The translations under genes were made by a program, and so were the position numbers. A stretch of 24,681 nt of DNA. It comes from an uncultured bacterium. Lineage in GTDB: Bacteria; Bacillota_I; Bacilli_A; RF39; UBA660. Shown here one piece after another: positions 7,893 to 14,837 of this stretch. The stretch lies in NCBI GenBank assembly GCA_949285775.1, contig CASEAD010000004.1:1-24681 (forward strand), written 5' to 3'. The first letter of the stretch is position 1. Each line of letters starts with the position of its first letter. A model generated the notes under the pieces. The model was not told the DNA's origin, did not search any database, and saw only the letters and a list, made by a program, of their open reading frames with translations.

Positions 7893-8633
7893 CTAATATA
7901 TAATAATTAGTACCAACACAACCACATTAATCCCTAACATTATTGTATCAGTTTTTCCAAATTTATTCAACCTATAATTACTCCTCCTAAGAAAACAACC
8001 ATAATTTCTAACCCTCATAGACATCTTAATCTTCCTGATCTTCTCCATACTACTCTTCCAAACAGGTACTATATTACTAAAAAAATACCCTATCTTATCC
8101 AAATACCCCATCTCTCTATACATAACTCCCCTTAATTCATGAGCATTTCTAATCCTAACATCCTCATTATATAAAATAGTAACAAACTTACTAAATAACC
8201 CCATATTCATCGCCATCTTACTAACATTCATAACCCTATCAATAGGCCTCAATAACACCTCTACACCATATACAATATCCTTAAAAGAACTAGTCATAGA
8301 TATAAGAGATAAATACATTATAAAATCAATCACCTTAACCCCAAACAAACACCCAATAACAACACTCCTACTAATTAATAAACTAAGTATTATAACTAAT
8401 ACAATAAACCACCTACAAACCCTCAAATTATTCAAATATATCCCCATACTAATATCACTAAAAATAACCATAATCATAATATAAAAGTTAATAACCAACA
8501 TATCTATAATACTACTACCAATAACAATATAAATACTAACAAACAATACCGATATAACCCTATACACACTACTTAACCTATAAATAACAGAATCCCCCGC
8601 ATAATAATCAAAAATACCATTCCTATTATACAT
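7893..8633 (-). CDS. ecfT: ECF transporter transmembrane subunit EcfT
   Basis: EcfT is the membrane scaffold that couples the two ECF ATPases to interchangeable substrate-binding S components for vitamins or metal ions. The 246-residue protein begins with the GDSxxxRLxxxxR-like stretch typical of EcfT (residues 13-24). It then has about five hydrophobic segments, and a cytoplasmic coupling part near residues 160-220 with the charged helices that carry the Ala-Arg-Gly-type motifs, here diverged (MRVRNYG near 204). The start codon overlaps the end of ecfA2 by 8 bases, implying translational coupling. No S component is in the window, so the transported substrates are unknown. Confidence 0.9.
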   Translation of the reverse strand: MYNRNGIFDYYAGDSVIYRLSSVYRVISVLFVSIYIVIGSSIIDMLVINFYIMIMVIFSDISMGIYLNNLRVCRWFIVLVIILSLLISRSVVIGCLFGVKVIDFIMYLSLISMTSSFKDIVYGVEVLLRPIDRVMNVSKMAMNMGLFSKFVTILYNEDVRIRNAHELRGVMYREMGYLDKIGYFFSNIVPVWKSSMEKIRKIKMSMRVRNYGCFLRRSNYRLNKFGKTDTIMLGINVVVLVLIIIY

Positions 8634-9426
8634 TATCCATCACATACCCCACTAACTTCATAATATTATTAGTATATTTTATATTAACCCCCTTATCATT
8701 ACATAACTTAATAAACCTAAATATATCAGATACCTCCATACCATATTTCATAAACAAATCAATATTATTAAGAATATCCCCCTTACTACCATAACTAACA
8801 ATACTACCCTTATCTAACATAACATAATTATCATATATATCACTAACATTATCCATATCATTAGAAATAACAATAATACTCTTACCATACTTATCCCTAA
8901 GCATTAACAATAACTTATTTAACTCCCTAACTCCCTTATTATCCAAGTATACCGTAGGCTCATCTAAAATCAAAACCTTAGGATTAAGCACCAAACTAGC
9001 CGCTATCGCTACCCTCTCTACTTCCCCACTACTCAAATTTCTTGGATTACGATCTAAATAACTATCATCCAAACCAACCATAGATAAAGCCTTACTAACC
9101 TGCTCATCTATCTTATCTAACTTAAACTTATATTGCCTTAAACCAAAACTAATCTCCTCATATACAGTATCACAAAAAATATGATCCATAGGATTCTGAA
9201 ACACATACCCAATATCTTTCCTAACCTTCTTCAAATCATAATCCCTCTTACCATCTATCTCAATATATCCAGAAGTAACACCAACAAGCCCCACTATAAT
9301 AAACCCAAGTAAACTCTTCCCTGATCCACTCTTACCAATAACACAAGTAACCACACCACTTTCAAAAACATAATTAACATTCCTAAGCCTATAATTATAA
9401 CTAACATTATTTAATTTTATTTCCAT
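8626..9426 (-). CDS. ecfA2: ECF transporter ATPase subunit EcfA2 (H-loop His replaced)
   Basis: This 266-residue ABC ATPase energises the ECF module. Walker A is GKSGSGKS (31-38), the Q-loop Gln77 is in VFQNP, the signature LSSGE (131-135) is present, and Walker B VLILDEP has catalytic Glu156. The switch His expected in a hydrophobic-S/T-H motif after Walker B is replaced by Asn189 (VISNDMD); the codon is AAT, so it is not a reading ambiguity. It overlaps ecfT by 8 bases and ecfA1 by 10 bases, a tightly coupled set. I call it EcfA2 because it is the second ATPase, after the ecfA1 position, and its partner is the more degenerate one; the A1/A2 assignment is from gene order. Confidence 0.88.
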   Translation of the reverse strand: MEIKLNNVSYNYRLRNVNYVFESGVVTCVIGKSGSGKSLLGFIIVGLVGVTSGYIEIDGKRDYDLKKVRKDIGYVFQNPMDHIFCDTVYEEISFGLRQYKFKLDKIDEQVSKALSMVGLDDSYLDRNPRNLSSGEVERVAIAASLVLNPKVLILDEPTVYLDNKGVRELNKLLLMLRDKYGKSIIVISNDMDNVSDIYDNYVMLDKGSIVSYGSKGDILNNIDLFMKYGMEVSDIFRFIKLCNDKGVNIKYTNNIMKLVGYVMDNV

Positions 9427-10226
9427 AAATCTCTAACCAACTTTCCCATATCCAAATAAACATGATCTATTACTCCCCTATCCATAAGCCTCATAGATAA
9501 ATCAATCACAAAAGGCACCTTCAAACCATTTTTCTCCATCAAAGACCTATTCTTAAAAGTACTAATAACACTACCATCTGATATAATTTCACCCTTATTA
9601 ATAACCATAACCCTATCAGCATACATCACATCTTCCATATTATGTGTAACCATAATAATACTAATCTTATTATCCTTACGATACTTCTTCAATATATTTA
9701 ACACACGTTTTTTATCTCTAACAGACAACTGATGAAAACAATCATCTAACAATAATATACTAGGACTAGCCATTAAACTAGCCGCTATCGAAACCAACTG
9801 CCTTTCACTATTACTAATATATTTAACTTCCACATCAAGCAAATCCTTCAAACCAAATAACTCACTAATATATTCAACCCTCTTCTCAATATCCTTATCA
9901 GAATACATCAAATTCTCCATATTAAATATCAAATCCTCAAATACCGTCTCCCCCATAAACTGTGATTCAATATCATCCATTACAACTGCCATACCCTGTC
10001 TAATATTATTAATATTAATATCATCCATTACATAACCATTAATATTAATATAACCATTATATTTTATTAACCCCGACATTACCTTAATTAAAGTAGACTT
10101 CCCACTACCATTTAACCCCACAATAGCCACAAAAGAATTACTACTAATATCAAAAGACACATTACGAATAACCACCTTATCTTCATACATAACACTAACA
10201 TTACTAACATTTATAACATTTCTCAT
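9417..10226 (-). CDS. ecfA1: ECF transporter ATPase subunit EcfA1, with degenerate catalytic motifs
   Basis: A 269-residue ABC ATPase, first gene of the ECF unit. Walker A GLNGSGKST (37-45) and the switch His195 (VTHNM) are intact. Three other motifs are not: the Q-loop reads VMDDIESQF where relatives have VFQNPxNQF, so Gln is Asp84; the signature reads ISNSERQ (137-143) instead of LSGGQxQ; and Walker B is LLLDDC with Asp162 in place of the catalytic Glu. The reading frame is otherwise clean and of normal length, so it is diverged rather than broken. It has its own promoter, and its stop overlaps the ecfA2 start by 10 bases. The A1 designation is by order. Confidence 0.88.
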   Translation of the reverse strand: MRNVINVSNVSVMYEDKVVIRNVSFDISSNSFVAIVGLNGSGKSTLIKVMSGLIKYNGYININGYVMDDININNIRQGMAVVMDDIESQFMGETVFEDLIFNMENLMYSDKDIEKRVEYISELFGLKDLLDVEVKYISNSERQLVSIAASLMASPSILLLDDCFHQLSVRDKKRVLNILKKYRKDNKISIIMVTHNMEDVMYADRVMVINKGEIISDGSVISTFKNRSLMEKNGLKVPFVIDLSMRLMDRGVIDHVYLDMGKLVRDLWK

Positions 10227-10247
10227 AACACCACTTCTTTGCCTATT

Positions 10248-10276
10248 ATTATAAGTTAAAATATCTAAAAAAACAA
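10248..10276 (-). promoter_or_regulatory. Promoter of the ecfA1-ecfA2-ecfT-truA unit
   Basis: Minus-strand -35 TTGTTT (10271-10276), 17-base spacer and perfect -10 TATAAT (10248-10253). The start would be about 15 bases before the ecfA1 ATG, and the ribosome-binding site (AAGTGGTG) is weak. Confidence 0.6.
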
Positions 10277-10286
10277 GAACATATAT

Positions 10287-10318
10287 AAAAAAGAGACAAT
10301 GATATAACCATTAATCTC
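10287..10318 (-). terminator. Probable terminator after the prsW-family gene
   Basis: On the minus strand GAGA (10315-10318) pairs with TCTC (10293-10296) and AATG with CATT around a GTTATAT loop, with a 2:1 internal mismatch, then six T (10287-10292). The stretch between it and the gene stop at 10474 (about 155 bases) shows no convincing gene. Confidence 0.5.
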
Positions 10319-10473
10319 ACTAATTAATGACAAACATTTTCTCATACTTAATCCAAACCTTCCCTATCTAAACTAAAATATCTACTTACACCATCAATAT
10401 TCCAATAATAAATAAATTCATAATACCAAATAATGTAAGCATAAACAGAAAAATATTAACTTATCATCCATCA

Positions 10474-11259
10474 CTACTCATTCTTTCTCCCACACATAGG
10501 ACAATAATTACTATTCACCACTCTACCACAATTAGGACAATAATTATTTTTATACCTAATCTTCTTACTAATAGAAGATACCACCTTAACCTTCCTTACA
10601 ATATAAATATCAAGCCCAATAATAAATATATAAAAAATAAATAAAAATAAATCATTATCAATAAATAAACAATAATCATAAATACCATGAACTAAAACAG
10701 GAACTAAAACACTATAAATCATATATCTCTTCCTAAAACTATCCCTATTATTAAGCCCATTAATCTTAGCCAACCCCAAATAATACCCCATCAATACCCC
10801 ACAACAAGCATGTCCAGGAATAGCTAACAAACCTCTTGTAACACCAGTAATAAAACCACCAGGATAAACATATAATAAATTTTCTAAAAAAGCAAAACCT
10901 AAAGCAACAAAAACAGAATAAACTATCATATCATAAAACTCATCAAAACTCTCATTATTATACGCTATCTTATAAACCATAACCCACTTACAAAACTCTT
11001 CTATCAAAGCAATACCTATAAAAACATATATAATTAATTCCCAAAAATTTAACCCCTCAACATCAGAATTAAAAAAAGGAATAAATAACCCTAATAACAA
11101 ACTACAAACAATAACTAAAAAACAAGATCCTATCCCCGCAAAAAATAAACTCGCTAAAACATTACCAGACTCTTTATTTCTATCTTTATTATATATATAA
11201 TATCCAATAAGAAAAATAGGTAAAGCAGAAATAACAAATAAAAATAAATTACCCTCCAT
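10474..11259 (-). CDS. PrsW-family intramembrane metalloprotease with C-terminal double zinc ribbon
   Basis: PrsW-type proteins are polytopic glutamic-type/CAAX-like membrane proteases; B. subtilis PrsW cleaves an anti-sigma factor. The 261-residue product has about seven hydrophobic segments and the family motifs in order: EExxK (Glu87-Glu88-Lys91), FAFLEN (Glu126), PGHACCG (His150) and HGIYDY (His191, Asp195). A soluble C-terminal tail ends in two Cys-x2-Cys knuckles, CPNC (241-244) and CPMC (253-256), a zinc ribbon found on many Bacillota membrane proteins. The substrate is unknown; no sigma/anti-sigma pair lies nearby. It follows murA by 35 bases with its own AGGAG site and may be co-transcribed with it. 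Confidence 0.85.
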   Translation of the reverse strand: MEGNLFLFVISALPIFLIGYYIYNKDRNKESGNVLASLFFAGIGSCFLVIVCSLLLGLFIPFFNSDVEGLNFWELIIYVFIGIALIEEFCKWVMVYKIAYNNESFDEFYDMIVYSVFVALGFAFLENLLYVYPGGFITGVTRGLLAIPGHACCGVLMGYYLGLAKINGLNNRDSFRKRYMIYSVLVPVLVHGIYDYCLFIDNDLFLFIFYIFIIGLDIYIVRKVKVVSSISKKIRYKNNYCPNCGRVVNSNYCPMCGRKNE

Positions 11260-11294
11260 ACAATCACACTCCTAAATACATAAAAAGAAAAGAA

Positions 11295-12572
11295 CTAACA
11301 TTCCTCAGATTCATCAAAATCAATTAATCTAATATCTGCTCCTACTCCCTTCAATTTATCAATAATATCACTATACCCCCTTAATATATAATGAATATTA
11401 TCTATAACCGTAACACCATCAGCAATTAAACCACAAATAACCATCGAAGCACCCCCTCGCAAATCAGTAGCATACACCTTCTTACCAACCAATTTACTCT
11501 TACCATATATAGTAGCAACCCTATTATCACCACTAATTTCTATTGAAGCACCCATTCTAACAGTATCCTCTATATTTTGAAACCTATTTTCATATATAGT
11601 CTCTTCAATATGACTAATACCATTACAACTTACCAAAAAAGGTGTCATCGTTTGCTGCAAATCAGTAGGAAAACCAGGATAAACCATTGTCGTAATATCA
11701 ACCCCCTTATATTCTCCTACCTCATTAACCATAACATAATCTCCACCAATCTCTAACTTAACTCCCGCTTCTTCTAACTTAGAAGTCAGACTCTCTATAT
11801 GACTAGGATTTATCTTACTAACCTTAAGACCATCACCAAGCAAAGACGCAATAATAACATAAGTCCCAGCCTCTATCCTATCAGGAATAACCATATGCCT
11901 ACAACTATGTAAATAATCTACCCCTTCTATCTCTAACCTAGCACTACCAACACCACCTATCTTAGCACCCATACTATTCAAAAACTTACATACATCTATA
12001 ATCTCAGGCTCCATAGCAGCATTCTCTATAACCGTCTTACCACGAGCCTTAACAGCCGCTAACAATATATTTATAGTAGCACCAACACTAGGAACATCCA
12101 AAAATATTTCACTACCACATAAATCAGAAGCCTCTAATATAAATTGCCCATCATCTTCTCTTATACTAGCCCCCAATTTCTCAAAACCCTTAAGATGAAA
12201 ATTAATAGGCCTCTCTCCTATAGAACAACCACCAGGAAAACACATATCAACACTCCTACATTTACCTAATAATGCCCCCATAAAATAATAAGATGCCCTA
12301 AGCTTAGCTGACAACTCACAAGGAATACTCTTATTTTCTAACCTTTTACTATCAATAACAACACTATTACCCTCTCTCTCCAAACTAACCCCCAAATACT
12401 TCATAATAGCCTCTAAATTATCTACATCACTAATATTAGGAACATTATCAATAATAACTTTCTCATCACACAAAATAGCTGCCGGAATAAGCGCTACCAC
12501 ACTATTCTTAGCACCACTAACGACAATCTCCCCACTTAACTTCTTATTCCCAACAATCTCTATCTTAGGCAT
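11295..12572 (-). CDS. murA: UDP-N-acetylglucosamine 1-carboxyvinyltransferase MurA
   Basis: MurA transfers enolpyruvate from PEP to UDP-GlcNAc, the first committed step of peptidoglycan synthesis. The 425-residue product matches the family length. Lys22-Asn23 in SGAKNS are the conserved substrate contacts, and the PEP-binding/fosfomycin-target cysteine is present as Cys116 in PGGCSIGERP. The later DLRGGAS motif and the tail GYSDIIDKL are also typical. The start ATG follows AGGAGGAG. It has its own promoter although it lies downstream of mntP, and it is followed by the prsW-family gene. Confidence 0.95.
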   Translation of the reverse strand: MPKIEIVGNKKLSGEIVVSGAKNSVVALIPAAILCDEKVIIDNVPNISDVDNLEAIMKYLGVSLEREGNSVVIDSKRLENKSIPCELSAKLRASYYFMGALLGKCRSVDMCFPGGCSIGERPINFHLKGFEKLGASIREDDGQFILEASDLCGSEIFLDVPSVGATINILLAAVKARGKTVIENAAMEPEIIDVCKFLNSMGAKIGGVGSARLEIEGVDYLHSCRHMVIPDRIEAGTYVIIASLLGDGLKVSKINPSHIESLTSKLEEAGVKLEIGGDYVMVNEVGEYKGVDITTMVYPGFPTDLQQTMTPFLVSCNGISHIEETIYENRFQNIEDTVRMGASIEISGDNRVATIYGKSKLVGKKVYATDLRGGASMVICGLIADGVTVIDNIHYILRGYSDIIDKLKGVGADIRLIDFDESEEC

Positions 12573-12636
12573 ATTTACTCCTCCTAACTTATTATATTTA
12601 ACTAAATAAAAACCAGTTACACATTACTCTCTTCAT

Positions 12637-12665
12637 ATATTAACAAACAAAAAAAACAAAGTCAA
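12637..12665 (-). promoter_or_regulatory. Promoter of murA
   Basis: Minus-strand -35 TTGACT (12660-12665) and -10 TAATAT (12637-12642) are 17 bases apart. The start would lie about 55 bases before the murA ATG. A TATAAT closer to the gene lacks a usable -35. Confidence 0.6.
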
Positions 12666-12697
12666 TTACTTTCTCTAACTTTTATTCCAAATTAATA

Positions 12698-13237
12698 CTA
12701 ACCCATAAACATATAATATATTCCCAATAACAGCAAAATACATCCCCCTATTACCGTCGCATATTTTCCAAACTTATCACTTAATTTATTTCCAAAAAGA
12801 AGACCCATATAAGTAAATAACCCACTAACAACCATAAAAATACTAGATACCTCCAAATAATTATCATTAATAGCCCTAAGCCCAATACCAGTAGTCAAAC
12901 TATCAATACTAACAGAAAAACCAAATAACAAAAAACCACCTAACGATAAAAATACTTTAATCTCATCATCCCTCTTACTAGAAATAACCATCTCTAACCC
13001 TATAATACTAAAAATAATACCCACTATTAAATTAACATCAAATATAAAATAATTAAATATCATATTACCAAATAACAATCCAATCAAAGGCATAACAAAA
13101 TGATATATCCCCACTATCAAAGATAAAATAATCTTACTCCTCTTATCTAACCCCTGCGTTCCATACACTAAAGCCAAAGAAAAAGCATCCATAGATAAAC
13201 TAATACCCACTATTAAAGTAGTTAAAAAAGTATTCAT
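12698..13237 (-). CDS. mntP: MntP/YtaF-type manganese efflux pump
   Basis: The 179-residue membrane protein has six hydrophobic segments arranged as two related halves, each with the family acidic motif: SMDAFSLAL near residue 19 and SIDSLTTGI near residue 115. MntP exports Mn2+; YtaF is a sporulation-linked relative. The helix following the first motif (VGIYHFVMPLIGLLFG) closely resembles B. subtilis MntP (YwlD), so I prefer MntP. I start at the ATG at 13235-13237; a GTG four codons upstream is part of the AGGTGA ribosome-binding site. It follows spoIIR by 47 bases. B. subtilis also has mntP in the spoIIR-prfA neighbourhood. No manganese riboswitch fits in the short gap before it. Confidence 0.8.
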   Translation of the reverse strand: MNTFLTTLIVGISLSMDAFSLALVYGTQGLDKRSKIILSLIVGIYHFVMPLIGLLFGNMIFNYFIFDVNLIVGIIFSIIGLEMVISSKRDDEIKVFLSLGGFLLFGFSVSIDSLTTGIGLRAINDNYLEVSSIFMVVSGLFTYMGLLFGNKLSDKFGKYATVIGGCILLLLGIYYMFMG

Positions 13238-13284
13238 AATAACATTCACCTATTAAATATTATTATAAATACCCAAATAAATAA

Positions 13285-13815
13285 CTAAAAATATTTCTCA
13301 ATTAATTCTTGTACCCATAACTTATACTCAATATCACTACTATCATCATCAGTAGCATCTAATAAACATAACGGTGGAAATAACACACACCACCAATTAT
13401 CCCCACCACCAGTACCAAGCGTAACAACTAAAGACTCATATTCTCCAGCCTTATACTTAACACCCTTATACTCCTTATTAGGAAAATAATTATCCCCAAA
13501 ATTAACACTATAACCCATATCATAATTATTATCCCTTAATATCTCCCCCACACCATCATTAATCTCCCCTAACTTATCATTAATAATGTCCCTAGCATCT
13601 TCAATACTAGATACATCTACCAATAATGGTGATAAATAAGTCTGCAAATACTCCATAACCCTTAACTTCATATCCTGATCTACCAAACTATTACTATTAG
13701 CAATAACTCTAACCCTAATAGCACTATCAGGAATAACAACCTCATCCGCATTAACATTTATATAAACTATCCCCATAACAATAATAGCAATTATCAAATA
13801 TATATACTTCTTCAT
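13285..13815 (-). CDS. spoIIR: Stage II sporulation protein R (SpoIIR)
   Basis: SpoIIR is the forespore-made secreted signal that activates the SpoIIGA protease on the mother-cell side, which in turn processes pro-sigma-E. The 176-residue product has an N-terminal signal segment with a likely cleavage after NVNA (near residue 23), the family motif IRVRVIANSNS with DQxxKLRV, a FPNKEYKGVKYKAGEYESL stretch, and the highly characteristic NWWCVLFPPLC. Length and motif order are normal, so the gene looks intact. The ATG follows AAAGGGTGAT. It lies between an SDR gene and mntP. I saw no convincing sigma-F promoter upstream; an inverted repeat sits there instead. Confidence 0.95.
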   Translation of the reverse strand: MKKYIYLIIAIIVMGIVYINVNADEVVIPDSAIRVRVIANSNSLVDQDMKLRVMEYLQTYLSPLLVDVSSIEDARDIINDKLGEINDGVGEILRDNNYDMGYSVNFGDNYFPNKEYKGVKYKAGEYESLVVTLGTGGGDNWWCVLFPPLCLLDATDDDSSDIEYKLWVQELIEKYF

Positions 13816-13835
13816 ATAAAATCACCCTTTCTAAC

Positions 13836-13855
13836 ATAATATTGGGTAATATTAT
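13836..13855. repeat. Perfect inverted repeat upstream of spoIIR overlapping a -10-like sequence
   Basis: ATAATATT (13836-13843), 4-base loop, AATATTAT (13848-13855). On the plus strand seven T follow, but no plus-strand gene reads into it. On the minus strand the repeat overlaps a TATAAT (13851-13856) and lies 21 bases before the spoIIR ATG. It could be an operator, or a weak A/T-only hairpin of no function. Confidence 0.45.
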
Positions 13856-13869
13856 ATTTTTTTATACAT

Positions 13870-14619
13870 TTATCTACTATCTTTTTTCTTTTGAGCCCTA
13901 TATACAAACCTAACCAATACCCTATTAGGAACTATCTTTACTATAAACCTAAGCAATTTAATCTTAAAACCAGGTATTATCATAAACTTACCCCTTAAAA
14001 CCCTATCAATAGCATACTTACTAACATAATCACTATCTAACCCCTTCAAACTAAAACTAACACCCGCTACCTCATCAAAATTAGTCCTAACAGGCCCAGG
14101 ACACAAAACACTAATCCTAACATTAGATCTATTATGCCTAATCTCTTCCTTAATAGCCTCACTTAACCTAACAACATAATTCTTAGTAGCATAATAACAA
14201 CTCATTAAAGGACCCGGCATAAATCCCGCTATACTAGCAACATTAAGTATCCTACCACTATCCTTCTTTAACATATCTCTTAAATATAACTTACATAACG
14301 TATGCACCGCTATAACATTTAAATTAATCATCTTAATTTCCCTATCCAAATCAGTATCACAAAACTCTCCAAACATTCCAAAACCAGCATTATTAACCAA
14401 AATATCTATATCAGAAACCATACTATGTAACTTAACACAATTATTATACTCACTCAAATCCAAACTAATAACCTCTACCTTACCAACTAACTCTCTCTTA
14501 ATCTCATCAAGTTTCTTCGTATCACGCGCTACTAACACCAAATCATAACCCAAACTATTAAAATATTTAGCCATACCATAACCAATCCCACTACTAGCAC
14601 CCGTAATTAATACCCTCAT
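13870..14619 (-). CDS. Short-chain dehydrogenase/reductase
   Basis: The 249-residue protein has the classical SDR order: cofactor-binding TGASSGIG (6-13), the DL after the third strand, NNAG (near 76-79), catalytic Ser in NVASIAG near 127, and YYATK with the catalytic Tyr/Lys pair near 141-145, followed by PGPVRT. It therefore uses NAD(P)H to reduce or oxidise a hydroxyl or carbonyl compound. It resembles the YqjQ/DltE-type group, but the substrate cannot be read from the sequence. The C-terminal 30 residues are basic and hydrophobic, possibly membrane-associating. The ATG follows GAGGTGATT, which overlaps the TGA stop of the preceding 69-residue gene, so the two are probably translationally linked. 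Confidence 0.88.
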   Translation of the reverse strand: MRVLITGASSGIGYGMAKYFNSLGYDLVLVARDTKKLDEIKRELVGKVEVISLDLSEYNNCVKLHSMVSDIDILVNNAGFGMFGEFCDTDLDREIKMINLNVIAVHTLCKLYLRDMLKKDSGRILNVASIAGFMPGPLMSCYYATKNYVVRLSEAIKEEIRHNRSNVRISVLCPGPVRTNFDEVAGVSFSLKGLDSDYVSKYAIDRVLRGKFMIIPGFKIKLLRFIVKIVPNRVLVRFVYRAQKKKDSR

Positions 14620-14627
14620 AAATCACC

Positions 14628-14837
14628 TCAAAAAATTAACTCATCATATATTCTTCTAACTTCATCACCCCTAAAACCTAAATCCTCCAAAATTCTATAA
14701 GCTATCTTTATATCCATCTTTTTAAAACAATTATCATCATCTAATATCTTAATAATCAAGAGATACCTATCCCTCTTATCCATATCATTACAACCATCTA
14801 ACTTTATAGTAGCAATCTTCCTTAACCTATCAATCAT
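14628..14837 (-). CDS. Unknown 69-residue helical protein, translationally coupled to the transglutaminase-like gene
   Basis: A small charged protein, predicted all-helical, with no membrane segment and no motif I recognise. The ATG (14835-14837) forms an ATGA overlap with the stop of the 582-residue gene, the classic arrangement of translational coupling, and the AGG AGA codons just before serve as its ribosome-binding site. It ends in TGA, 8 bases before the SDR gene. The coupling suggests a partner, chaperone or immunity-like role for the larger protein, but this is inference from position only. Confidence 0.65.
   Translation of the reverse strand: MIDRLRKIATIKLDGCNDMDKRDRYLLIIKILDDDNCFKKMDIKIAYRILEDLGFRGDEVRRIYDELIF

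Noticed and set aside
10386..10442. An 18-residue hydrophobic frame on the minus strand after the prsW-family gene
   Set aside because: There is no ribosome-binding site, and AT-rich DNA yields such short Leu/Ile/Phe frames often; a small toxin-like peptide cannot be supported.
13816..13869. Sigma-F or sigma-G promoter before spoIIR
   Set aside because: A GTATA (-35-like) occurs at 13863-13867, but no matching GG-type or CAT-type -10 element lies at the right distance.
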